From: a virus
Length of the DNA stretch: 34,765 nt
Virus record (IMG/VR): IMGVR_UViG_3300028738_000734
Coordinates: 1 to 34,765 of that record
Direction: 5' to 3' (one strand)
Shown: piece by piece, positions 14,214 through 22,176 of the stretch
How the letters are laid out: each line of letters starts with the position of its first letter
How positions within the stretch are numbered: the first letter of the stretch is position 1
Program-made: the position numbers and the translations under genes
The notes under the pieces: generated by a model
What the model saw: the letters and a program-made list of their open reading frames with translations, nothing else
What the model was told of the DNA's origin: nothing
Database searches by the model: none

Positions 14214-15577
14214 TGGCAGATATCCTATTCAATAAACAGGGCGTTCCCTTGCTTGCTTCCGGAAGAAGTTACCTGGGCGCTACAACCGGTGTTCCGGCTG
14301 ACAGACCAAAATCAACCGCTTCGCCAAAACCTGCTAAATCCGATCTGGATAAAACTACTGTCGGCAACTACGAAATTGCCAGTTGGGGACCAAACAACGA
14401 TTGGCCAAAGAAAGCGGATGACATCATCAGTAAGGTTGGAACGCTCAATACGGGCTTACGTTTTACCCGGAATTTCACCCTGGGTCAGGGCATTTTCCCC
14501 TGCACCATTACCGGCTACGATAACTCCGGAAATGAAATCATGACTGCTCCCAAAGATCAATCATTGGCCATCTTTGCCAATAGCCGGATGGTGCGCCGTT
14601 TCATGGAAAAGGCAATCCGCGATTACCTGAAACTGGGTATCGGCTTTGTCCAGTTCCTGTTCAATGAAGATGGAAGCCAGATTGTTGGGGTAAACACCAT
14701 CAATTCAAAATACTGTAGACTGACCGTTGCCAATAAAGATGGGATCATTGAAAAATGTATTGTTTCCGGAAGGTGGCCCGATAATCCCGGAGAAGGCGAA
14801 TACACCGTTTATGATGTTCTGGATGAATATGATCCTTTCGCCGACCTTCAGCGCCGTCGTTGGGCCAATCAAACCAAAGGGAAATCGCTTGTCATGTGCA
14901 TCCGTGATTCATGGAGCAACAACGAGTATTACTCTTCTCCACTTTGGTACGCTTCCTATCTGGCCGGATGGATCGATATTGCAGGCATGGTACCGGCATT
15001 TCTAAAAAAAGCCTATACCAATCAGATTACCTGGAAATGGCACATCCAGATTCCGTATGCTTTTTGGGATCGTCAGTTCCCTGCCAATCAGTTTGCAACC
15101 ATTGATCTCCGGAAAGCAGCCATCGAACAATACATGGACGATGTGGAAAATAACCTCTGCGGAGTAGATAATGCCGATAAGCCAATCTTTACGTTTTTCG
15201 AGATTAATCCGATGAACGGCAAGGCAGAAGAAAAGTGGGTGATCGAACCATTGAACAACAAGCTCAACAACGAACAGAACCTGGTGACTTCCGCTGCAGC
15301 GAATTCTGAGATCATGTTTGCCATCATGGTAAATCCCAATGTCATGGGTGCCGGGATGCCCGGAGGTGCTTATGCCGGAAATTCAGGAGGAAGTAACATC
15401 CGTGAAGCCTATCTGATCAACGTGGCAAATGCCTGGCTCGACCGCCAGACCATCCTTGATCCGATTGAAGTCTATCATCGCTACAATGGTGGCGACGAAA
15501 ATATTGAATGGCGTTTCAGAAACACCGTTCTAACTACCCTTGATACTGGTGCCGGAACAACAAAAACCCTATCGTAA
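14213..15577 (+). CDS. Portal-like phage protein
   Basis: The 454-residue product has the size and layout of a portal protein: a disordered Pro/Lys-rich start, then NYEIASWGPNNDWPKKADDI, LNTGLRFTRNFTLGQGIF, a central alpha/beta core and a late helical and loop part (NSEIMFAIMVNPNVMGAG; SNIREAYLINVANAWLDRQ). The pattern of repeated calls to 'natively bound' short helices ending in EWRFRNTVLTTLDTG is what I associate with portals of Bacteroidota siphoviruses and myoviruses. Portals form the dodecameric DNA channel at one capsid vertex. Overlaps of one base at both ends show tight coupling. No terminase gene lies upstream, which is unusual. Confidence 0.55.
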   Translation: MADILFNKQGVPLLASGRSYLGATTGVPADRPKSTASPKPAKSDLDKTTVGNYEIASWGPNNDWPKKADDIISKVGTLNTGLRFTRNFTLGQGIFPCTITGYDNSGNEIMTAPKDQSLAIFANSRMVRRFMEKAIRDYLKLGIGFVQFLFNEDGSQIVGVNTINSKYCRLTVANKDGIIEKCIVSGRWPDNPGEGEYTVYDVLDEYDPFADLQRRRWANQTKGKSLVMCIRDSWSNNEYYSSPLWYASYLAGWIDIAGMVPAFLKKAYTNQITWKWHIQIPYAFWDRQFPANQFATIDLRKAAIEQYMDDVENNLCGVDNADKPIFTFFEINPMNGKAEEKWVIEPLNNKLNNEQNLVTSAAANSEIMFAIMVNPNVMGAGMPGGAYAGNSGGSNIREAYLINVANAWLDRQTILDPIEVYHRYNGGDENIEWRFRNTVLTTLDTGAGTTKTLS

Positions 15578-16560
15578 TGCTCTTTAAAACCATCGACGAA
15601 ATCAAACAATTTCTGGCAGTTGGAGCCGGAACCGATTTCATGAGGTTAAAACCTCATATTCTAAACGCAGAAGCCGCATACATCCGGCCACTGCTTGGTC
15701 CGGACCTGTTCGCTTGTCTGGCTGCGTATTACGCCAGTCCGGATTCAGTAAACGATGAAGCGAAACGCAACCTTTGCGCTGAACTGCTTGCATTGGTGCA
15801 ACGCGGGGAAATCCACCTGACGTATTGGTCCGGGTTTCAGGTACTGAACGCCACCATTTCCGACGGAGGATTTAAACGTACCGAAAACGAAAAGGTAAAA
15901 AGCCTGTTCAAATATCAGGAGGATGAACTCAAGCAGTACTTCAAAACAACAGGGTTCAATGCACTGGATGAAGTGCTCGAATTTCTTGAACTTCATAAAG
16001 CAGACTTTTCCCCTGAAATGGGCTCAGCAGATTGGTTAATCCATAAAGGTTTGTTTATCCGTGATACCAAAACCTTTAACTCCATTGTTTTCATCAACGG
16101 CAGTCGCCTGACTTTCCTTCGTCTCAAACCCATGCTTCAACTAGTCGAAGACCTTTACATCCGGCCAATTCTGGGCGAATTAACTTATCAGGAAATCAAG
16201 TCCGGATTAATTGCAGAAACCATTCCGGAGAAAGTGCAAAAGATTTTAACATACATCCAGAAGCCGCTCGCATACCTTGCAGCTTCCATGCTGATGGAGG
16301 AAACGGCAGCCGATCTGACCGAAAGCGGTTTATATTTCGAATCCAGGGAAGCCACCAATAACCTGATCGCAAACCGGCTACCAGCCAATAGCGAACGAAT
16401 CAATCTGTTGGTCAAAAAATACAAAGCCCTGGGCGATAACTTTCTGGAAAACCTTAAATCCTACCTGCTACTCAATCAAGCTGATTGGCCGAATGTTTTA
16501 GCACCGGTTGGCTCTGTACTTCGCCGGAATAATACCGACAAAAAATCATTCTGGGCATGA
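15577..16560 (+). CDS. Phage connector-like protein with internally duplicated domain
   Basis: The 327-residue protein consists of two similar halves. The first has TDFMRLKPHILNAEAAYIRP followed by LLG; the second has LTFLRLKPMLQLVEDLYIRP followed by ILG. Each continues into helices with similar spacing. This resembles the DUF6712-type proteins of Bacteroidota prophages, found next to portal genes and likely serving as head-tail adaptors; the name is from memory and not checked. The start overlaps the portal stop in TAATG, and the stop overlaps the next start (ATGA). Confidence 0.6.
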   Translation: MLFKTIDEIKQFLAVGAGTDFMRLKPHILNAEAAYIRPLLGPDLFACLAAYYASPDSVNDEAKRNLCAELLALVQRGEIHLTYWSGFQVLNATISDGGFKRTENEKVKSLFKYQEDELKQYFKTTGFNALDEVLEFLELHKADFSPEMGSADWLIHKGLFIRDTKTFNSIVFINGSRLTFLRLKPMLQLVEDLYIRPILGELTYQEIKSGLIAETIPEKVQKILTYIQKPLAYLAASMLMEETAADLTESGLYFESREATNNLIANRLPANSERINLLVKKYKALGDNFLENLKSYLLLNQADWPNVLAPVGSVLRRNNTDKKSFWA

Positions 16561-17369
16561 TCACAATTGAAGTAAAATACAGAAATGTTCGTTGGCTGCC
16601 ATTCTCCGGAAAGCTGGAAAGTAAGGTGCCTCAGAATTGGGGAGAACTGAATCAAAATCAATTGATCGCTGTGGCTTGCCTTTTCAATTCAGGCAGCACT
16701 GATATGGCTTTCCTGCAATCCATGTCGGGGCTGAAGAAGAAAATCCTGTATAAATTATCGGATTTCGAAAGGCACAAACTCATGGAAATAGTTGAATTTG
16801 TTGGAGAAATAAAACCTTATCCTGAATTTATAATCAAGAAATTACCGGTTCGGTCCCTGAGCGCGAAGCAGTTGAAGGGAACAATCCTCTGTGCTCCACA
16901 ACCAAAGCTTAAAGGAGTCACCTTTGGTCAGTTTATCTTTGCCGATACTTACTTTGCCAATTACCAGGAGTCGAAGAAAGAAACTGATCTGAATAAATTC
17001 ATCGCTTCTCTATATTTAGGGAGGAATGAAAAATTTGAAGAACGCTTAATTCAGGAACAATTTGAATCTATTGGAAAATTGGATCTGAACATCCGTCAGG
17101 CAATTGTCCTGAACTTCCAATTGATACACGAATGGCTCGCTTTGGCCTATCCGTTGATCTTTCAGAAGCGGGAAGAACTTTTAAATCAAACGGCCCGTCA
17201 TCCCGAACTTGTTTCGGGATCTCACCATGACCCCAATCAATGGATCAAAGTCTTTCAAAACTTTGTTGGTGATGATATCCTACACGACGATGTTTGGGCC
17301 AGCAAACCGGTTAATACCATCTTTGCCTACATGACCCGGAAATACAAGGAAAATGCAAGAAAAAAATAG
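16557..17369 (+). CDS. Phage protein, possible tail assembly chaperone
   Basis: The 270-residue product begins with a short beta segment (ITIEVKYRNVRWLPFSG) followed by WGELNQNQLIAVACLF and a mostly helical body. It ends DDILHDDVWASKPVNTIFAY plus a basic tail. A helical protein of this size two to three genes before the tape measure fits tail assembly chaperones in position, but there is no frameshift site or second frame to support it. Around residues 213-223 the protein carries an ARHPELVSGSH insertion encoded by a palindromic repeat, in a variable linker. Function is not assigned with confidence. Confidence 0.5.
   Translation: MITIEVKYRNVRWLPFSGKLESKVPQNWGELNQNQLIAVACLFNSGSTDMAFLQSMSGLKKKILYKLSDFERHKLMEIVEFVGEIKPYPEFIIKKLPVRSLSAKQLKGTILCAPQPKLKGVTFGQFIFADTYFANYQESKKETDLNKFIASLYLGRNEKFEERLIQEQFESIGKLDLNIRQAIVLNFQLIHEWLALAYPLIFQKREELLNQTARHPELVSGSHHDPNQWIKVFQNFVGDDILHDDVWASKPVNTIFAYMTRKYKENARKK
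17194..17227. repeat. Palindromic repeat inserted in a coding region
   Basis: ATCCCGAA (17200-17207) pairs with TTCGGGAT (17213-17220) around CTTGT. In the reading frame it codes for RHPELVSGSH, a peptide characteristic of dispersed palindromic repeats that sit inside genes of many bacteria. Confidence 0.65.
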
Positions 17370-17416
17370 TAAGGTCATGACATGTCCTGACCAAGACCCA
17401 TAACTCGCAACACTCT

Positions 17417-17929
17417 ATGTCAGCAAAATTTTCTCAACTGGTTTCCTATTTCGAAAACCTGGCACGGTTGCACAAGGATATCGGTCATACCGACAGCGAA
17501 AAACATTTCTTCCGGATGGAAGTCGATGAAGTGTTGGGTGGCATCAACCGGACAGATGTCAAATATCCTTTCCTTATTTTGGAAGGCTACAGCTATGATT
17601 TTGCCGATAGCAAGAGCGACAACTTGCTCAAAAATCGCCGTGGCGCCTTTATCCTGATGGACCATGTGTCGGATACATCCGACTATGAAACCATTCAGCA
17701 TATTTGGGAAAACATGGAAGAAATTGGCGATGAACTGTTGGTTAAGATGAAAGCCGACAAACGCAATCCGTTGGCACCAGCAGTCCGTGATTTTGACTTT
17801 TCGAGTGTCGAAGCCATGCTGATTGCCAACGAACTCGATGGCAATTATGGCATTCGTTACACCTACACCCTGACTTCACCGCGCACCAACGAGGTAAATC
17901 CTGAAAAGTGGAATACACTAAATGTTTAA
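17417..17929 (+). CDS. Phage head-tail or tail protein, 170 residues
   Basis: This mixed alpha/beta protein contains LVSYFENLARLHKDIGHT, YPFLILEGYSYDFADSKSD, a central RRGAFILMDHVSD strand and a C-terminal YGIRYTYTLTSPRTNEVNP. The size and position between connector and tape measure fit a head-completion, tail-terminator or minor tail protein. It follows a 47-base gap, the only gap within this transcription unit, and ends 3 bases before the next gene. I cannot choose a specific role. Confidence 0.6.
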   Translation: MSAKFSQLVSYFENLARLHKDIGHTDSEKHFFRMEVDEVLGGINRTDVKYPFLILEGYSYDFADSKSDNLLKNRRGAFILMDHVSDTSDYETIQHIWENMEEIGDELLVKMKADKRNPLAPAVRDFDFSSVEAMLIANELDGNYGIRYTYTLTSPRTNEVNPEKWNTLNV

Positions 17930-17932
17930 AAA

Positions 17933-18481
17933 ATGGGATACGATCCAAATCATGAAAACGACGGAATCAACCGCCTGAGCGGAAAACGGTCTGGCCGCGA
18001 CAGTATATACTCCTCTGGAATATTATCAGCTCAACCTGATTCACAACTGATCTGGCAACAAAACGACCTGGTTCTGAGATGGACACCCAAAGTCCGCACA
18101 GCTTTGCGAAGCAGTGCTCGCTGGTTTTCTGATGGGAAATTTGAATCAATGGTTATAAGGGATGGTGGAAAACAAGTCGAAAAAAAACTGGCAGCCAGTA
18201 TCAGCAGCAAAGTGGGTAAAGAATTTGGTCTGGCAAACTACGTTGGATTCTCCTTTGAACGACATGGTGTTTTCGTACATAAAGGAGTTGGCCGTGGCTA
18301 TCAGTCCAATGGAAAAGGTTTTGTCATCCGGACAGCGAAAAATCCTCCAAAAAATCATGAACGAATTGCTGTCGAATGGTTCAACCCTGTTTTGGAGAAG
18401 TATCTTCCCGAACTAGCAGATCAGATTGCCGAAATCAACGCCGATGCAGCGGTGAATGCTACTAGAATGAAGATTTTATAG
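17933..18481 (+). CDS. Phage tail-region protein, 182 residues
   Basis: After a polar N-terminus (DPNHENDGINRLSGKRSGRD) comes a domain with LVLRWTPKVRTALRSSARWF, then GLANYVGFSFERHGVFVHKG, VGRGYQSNGKGFVIR and a C-terminal helix (EKYLPELADQIAEINADAAV). The VGFSFERHGVFVHKG segment recalls minor tail or HK97 gp10-like neck proteins, but this is only a resemblance. It is the last gene before the AT-rich insertion; in a compact phage the tape measure gene would follow directly. Confidence 0.6.
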   Translation: MGYDPNHENDGINRLSGKRSGRDSIYSSGILSAQPDSQLIWQQNDLVLRWTPKVRTALRSSARWFSDGKFESMVIRDGGKQVEKKLAASISSKVGKEFGLANYVGFSFERHGVFVHKGVGRGYQSNGKGFVIRTAKNPPKNHERIAVEWFNPVLEKYLPELADQIAEINADAAVNATRMKIL

Positions 18482-18816
18482 GTGGCTTTTTTAGAATGAA
18501 TTGTTCCATTATTTTTTCTTTCAAAATTTTTAGCTAAATCATAATAATTCAACTTGTATATTTTCTTTATCATAGGAATAACTTACCTTTAAAAAAATAT
18601 AAATATATATTGCCAAATGGTAAGAATAGTCATAAGAAATAGCGTGCTACCCTTACTTTTAGTAAGGGTATGTATAAGTTGTATACAAGCTTAGAAAAAG
18701 ACCTTAATGTCAAAATAGAATGATTCACAGATGAAAATCCAAGACTTATTGATTACAATTTTTAAAGAAAAAAATCATCATGATTTTTGATTAATAAATC
18801 ACTAAAAATTGAAATC
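18482..18816. other. AT-rich intergenic stretch with hairpin and palindrome
   Basis: No gene is visible. A perfect 9-bp hairpin, TACCCTTAC/GTAAGGGTA around TTTTA, lies at 18648-18670, followed by the palindrome TTGTATACAA at 18679-18688. There is no strong T-tract after the hairpin, so a regulatory site or recombination site is at least as likely as a terminator. The sharp shift to AT-rich sequence begins here. Confidence 0.5.
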
Positions 18817-19890
18817 ATGAAAAGTAGAAATTTGTTTTTTTTAATTAATGGGCCGATTTGGATAGCAATTGTATTGTATACTTTTTCAATTGGCTTTTAT
18901 CGGTATTATAATAGAAACCTTGACCCCTTGACCCCTTTGGCTATTAAGTTCGGCATAACAAATTCTTTCGTAATTATTAGTTGGCTATTAGCAAATTTTT
19001 ACCTCTTTTATTCATATCTAGTACCTCAATATTTTTTTAATAATAGGAAGCCACATTTTTGGATTTTGACAATATTCCATGTTCTTATTTTGGGCCCAAC
19101 ATTAATTTCCTTTATACAATACATAGCCGGATTATTTTTAGGTATTGCAGTGATATTTCCTTTCAATTTCGAAATGATTAATCTTAGAGAATTTCTCTTA
19201 CATTGGCTTTATTGGCTAGTTCTTACTTTTATATGTGGGTTTTTAGGATTTATATTCAAACTTGCCTTTATTTCATTTAAAAATGAACAATTAAAAAAAG
19301 AATTACAAATCAGAAATCATTTGAATGAAATCAGGGTGATGAAAGCAAAACTAAATCCACATTTTCTTTTCAACACGATAAACAATATCGATACCTTAAT
19401 ACAATCAAGACCAACAATTGCTTCAGCAGCATTATCTAAATTGTCTGATATACTCAGATATATGGTTTATGAAACGGAAAATGAACTAATTTCGATTTAT
19501 ACCGAAATTGAAAATCTTGAGAAATATATTGACTTAGAAAAATTGAGGCTAATAAACCCAGGTTCTGTTTCATTTGCAAGTACAATAAAACGTGATTTTG
19601 CTGTACCTCCATTAATTTTTTTTCCATTTGTTGAGAATAGTTTTAAGCATAGTAATTTAAATGCTGCAAATCAAAAGCTGCAAATATCTATAAGGGAAGA
19701 TAATAACTCACTTATTTTTGAATGCCTTAATACTATTAATGAAAAAACGCAGGACTCGAATTTCAAAGGAGTAGGTATGGAACTAGCAAAGAAGAGATTA
19801 GATTTACTTTATCCAAATCGCCACAAACTATCAATAAAAAAAGAAAATAATGAATTTCATGTATCGCTTAAAATCGATTTAAATTTATGA
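18817..19890 (+). CDS. LytS-type sensor histidine kinase
   Basis: The 357-residue protein has four predicted membrane segments (about 6-26, 47-66, 80-112 and 125-153), a short coiled linker (FKNEQLKKELQIRNHLNEIR) and a LytS/AlgZ-type kinase domain. Phospho-acceptor H182 lies in LNPHFLFNTINNID, the ATP-binding N-box in FVENSFKHS (272-280) and the G-box in KGVGMELAKKRL. There is no obvious extracellular sensor domain, so the membrane segments themselves probably sense the signal. The start is the ATG at 18817; the TTG at 18787 is less likely. It overlaps the response regulator gene by 4 bases. Base composition is clearly more AT-rich than the phage genes on both sides, indicating separate origin. 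Confidence 0.9.
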   Translation: MKSRNLFFLINGPIWIAIVLYTFSIGFYRYYNRNLDPLTPLAIKFGITNSFVIISWLLANFYLFYSYLVPQYFFNNRKPHFWILTIFHVLILGPTLISFIQYIAGLFLGIAVIFPFNFEMINLREFLLHWLYWLVLTFICGFLGFIFKLAFISFKNEQLKKELQIRNHLNEIRVMKAKLNPHFLFNTINNIDTLIQSRPTIASAALSKLSDILRYMVYETENELISIYTEIENLEKYIDLEKLRLINPGSVSFASTIKRDFAVPPLIFFPFVENSFKHSNLNAANQKLQISIREDNNSLIFECLNTINEKTQDSNFKGVGMELAKKRLDLLYPNRHKLSIKKENNEFHVSLKIDLNL

Positions 19891-20570
19891 TTAACTGCAT
19901 TATAATAGATGATGAGCCGTTGGCAATAGAAAAATTGGAGAATTACATTTCAAAATTGCCTGAACTGACTCTATTAAAAACATTTAACTCTGGGATTTCA
20001 GCAATTAGTTTTTTTAAAACGAATTCTGTTGACCTTCTTTTCTTAGATATTGAAATGAAAGAATTGACAGGTATTCAGTTACTTGAATCTGTCAGTATAA
20101 ATTCTAAAGTTGTTATCACATCAGCATATAAAGAATATGCAATCAAAGGATTTGAATTAAAAGTAAGTGATTATTTATTAAAGCCCATAACTTTTGAAAG
20201 ATTCGTAAAAGCATACGATAAAGTTGTTGAAGAATTAAATCAAATAAATGGAACCCCTAATCACAAAAGAATTTTCGTTAAAACAGAATATCGGCTTGAA
20301 GGTATTGAAACATCTAATATACTTTATATTGAGGGAATGGGTGATTACCGTAGAATTGTAACAACCCAGAATAAAATTATGACCTTACAGTCGTTCGCTG
20401 AGTTGGCTAACCTATTGCCCATGAAATTATTTTGTCGTGTGCATAAATCATTCATTGTAGCGGTTGATAAAGTCGAAAAAATTGAAAGAAATAGGATAAC
20501 CATTAAAGAAAAATTGATTCCAATAAGTGAATTATATAGTAATATTTTTTTTGATAAAATTAATAAATGA
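19887..20570 (+). CDS. LytTR-type response regulator
   Basis: This 227-residue protein has a receiver domain (acidic pair DDE at 8-10, phospho-acceptor D54 in LLFLDIEM, S79, K99 in YLLKP) and a LytTR DNA-binding domain from about residue 125 (RIFVKTEYRLEGIETSNILY; FCRVHKSFIVAVDKVEKIER). It is the cognate partner of the preceding kinase, as the ATGA overlap shows. Such pairs commonly control a neighbouring gene; here the nearest is the TlpA-like lipoprotein, but an attC-like structured region lies between, so control of it is not assured. LytTR operators (paired short repeats) could not be identified with confidence. Confidence 0.9.
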   Translation: MINCIIIDDEPLAIEKLENYISKLPELTLLKTFNSGISAISFFKTNSVDLLFLDIEMKELTGIQLLESVSINSKVVITSAYKEYAIKGFELKVSDYLLKPITFERFVKAYDKVVEELNQINGTPNHKRIFVKTEYRLEGIETSNILYIEGMGDYRRIVTTQNKIMTLQSFAELANLLPMKLFCRVHKSFIVAVDKVEKIERNRITIKEKLIPISELYSNIFFDKINK

Positions 20571-20591
20571 ATAAAAGCCAGTGTACAACAA

Positions 20592-20714
20592 AGTGTAGCG
20601 GGCAATAAGGGTTCCGTGGTATTCGAGCATTCTGCCACGCTTAAATTTTGGCGTAGCTTGACAGTGACAAAGCCCGCAAACCCATACTGCCGCTACACTC
20701 AAACGTTATGCGCA
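20592..20714 (+). repeat. Structured cassette-boundary repeat (attC-like), left side of TlpA gene
   Basis: AGTGTAGCGG (20592-20601) pairs perfectly with CCGCTACACT (20690-20699) across about 90 bases that hold further inverted repeats (CGTGG/CCACG; GCGGGC/GCCCGC). GTTATGCGCA (20705-20714) follows, and its exact inverse lies just after the gene at 21963. The layout recalls integron attC sites, although GTTATGC deviates from the GTTRRRY consensus. Confidence 0.5.
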
Positions 20715-20749
20715 AAAATGACATAGACACACAGCATAAAATTAACAGA

Positions 20750-21958
20750 ATGACTAAAAGACTAATTTTTGTATTTTTTGCACTAATAATGCTCAGTGCT
20801 TGTTCAAAGCCCAAAGACAATAAAGCTTATCTGAGAACTGTTTTAAATAATCTGGTGAAAGTGGAGTCGGCAACTTATCTTTCAACAAGAGAAGGATGGG
20901 CTCCTGGAGATACGGCTGCTTCAACTCATATGGATCATTACCGTAAAGAGTATAATAATCCACTTGACACTACAATTGGTGCAAGTTTTGTCAGCCTGTT
21001 ACAGTCAGATACTACTCAAATGGCTTTTTGCTATGACGGGAAAATTAATGCAGTAGTTTTCGAAGAGGAAAAATTCACTGGAATTGACAGTTTTAAAGTT
21101 CGGAAACTACCATACAGACCCATTGCTCCACCATTTTTTAACTATACTAAAAGCATCATCAAATATGCGTTGGAAACCAGAGACAGCATTTCAATAAAGT
21201 TGGAGGAGCTTGAAAAATCGTTTCATTTTAGTCTTACCATTTTTGAAGACAAACAAGTGGAGTTCCTTGGTAAAGCTTTCTATATGGAAGACAATGACAA
21301 TCCTCTAATTTATGGAGATCCAACGTCAAAATACGAAATCTGGATAGATAAAAAAACAGATATGCCATTTAAAGTCCGCAGGGAAATGTCTCACGATACT
21401 ACTATTGAAACAGTAAGAAATGTTGAACTTAATAAAACAAACATCAAGGATTTCAAGGCCGTTAATTATTTTCCTAAGAATTACCCGTTAATCAACCCGG
21501 GAGAACGTAACCCAAACCAAAAAGAAAGTAATCTTTTAGGCAAAAAAGCGCCCGTTTGGACATTAACTGACACGAACGATAAAAAACTGTCGTTAATTGA
21601 TTTGCAAAGCAAAGTAGTGATGATTCAATTTACCAGTGTAAGCTGCGGACCGTGCCGTGTCTCTATCCCATTTTTAAACGGGCTGACCTCGACCTACAAA
21701 AAGAAAGATTTTGATTTTGTTGCTATTGAATGTACCGCCAACAGCATGAATGCGGAGAAATTTTATCTGACAAAATGTGGAATTAATTATAAATTCCTGA
21801 AGTCGACTAAATCTGTCTTGGAGGAATATAAAATAAAATCATTTCCCGTATTTTTCATTTTAGACAAAGATTTAATTATCAGAAAAGTAATAAATGGATA
21901 TGGTAAAGGGACAACGGACACAGAAATTAAAGACAATATAGATAAAATGATAAACTAA
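20750..21958 (+). CDS. TlpA-like thioredoxin-fold lipoprotein
   Basis: The 402-residue product starts with a lipoprotein signal peptide (RLIFVFFALIMLSAC, lipobox Cys18), so it is probably attached to the outer or inner membrane facing the periplasm. Residues about 25-240 form a domain common in Bacteroidota redox lipoproteins (strands such as KYEIWIDKKTDMPFKVRRE). From about 262 there is a TlpA/ResA-like thioredoxin domain with catalytic CGPC at 299-302 (SVSCGPCRVSIPFL) and a cis-proline site in IKSFPVFFILDKD. It likely reduces or oxidises disulfides outside the cytoplasm. The start at 20750 is preferred over 20708 because the signal peptide begins there; 20708 lies within the cassette boundary. 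The gene is unrelated to phage morphogenesis and is flanked by inverted repeats. Confidence 0.85.
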   Translation: MTKRLIFVFFALIMLSACSKPKDNKAYLRTVLNNLVKVESATYLSTREGWAPGDTAASTHMDHYRKEYNNPLDTTIGASFVSLLQSDTTQMAFCYDGKINAVVFEEEKFTGIDSFKVRKLPYRPIAPPFFNYTKSIIKYALETRDSISIKLEELEKSFHFSLTIFEDKQVEFLGKAFYMEDNDNPLIYGDPTSKYEIWIDKKTDMPFKVRREMSHDTTIETVRNVELNKTNIKDFKAVNYFPKNYPLINPGERNPNQKESNLLGKKAPVWTLTDTNDKKLSLIDLQSKVVMIQFTSVSCGPCRVSIPFLNGLTSTYKKKDFDFVAIECTANSMNAEKFYLTKCGINYKFLKSTKSVLEEYKIKSFPVFFILDKDLIIRKVINGYGKGTTDTEIKDNIDKMIN

Positions 21959-21962
21959 TTTC

Positions 21963-22080
21963 TGCGCATAACAGCAATCTACACGCCAAATCGGGGGTTT
22001 CGCTGCTTCGTTGGCAGAAAATTGAAATTTTGAAATGCAATTCTTCGTTGGAAGTTCATCGGGAAATCTCCCGCCTTGTT
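21963..22080 (+). repeat. Structured cassette-boundary repeat, right side of TlpA gene
   Basis: TGCGCATAAC (21963-21972) is the inverse of the left boundary motif. It is followed by hairpins GCCAA/TTGGC and CGGGA/TCCCG. No gene lies between 21959 and 22176; the rest is the run-up to promoter P2. Confidence 0.45.
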
Positions 22081-22116
22081 TGTACTTAAAATAGTGGTAA
22101 CAACCTGCTTTATCAT

Positions 22117-22152
22117 TGTCCTTTCACCACGCATTTCCATACTTTAGCTTTG
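22117..22152 (+). promoter_or_regulatory. Putative phage promoter P2
   Basis: TGTCC (22117-22121, within TGTCCTTTCACC) and TAGCTTTG (22145-22152) have the same spacing as P1. The tape measure ATG is 24 bases downstream. TGATTCAT/ATGAATCA forms a hairpin that covers the start-codon region. Confidence 0.7.
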
Positions 22153-22176
22153 ATTCATATCTTCAAAAAATGAATC

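Noticed and set aside
17382-17417. TGTCCTGACC before the gene at 17417 as a sixth phage promoter
   Set aside because: No TAnnTTTG lies 26 bases downstream; only the first half matches.
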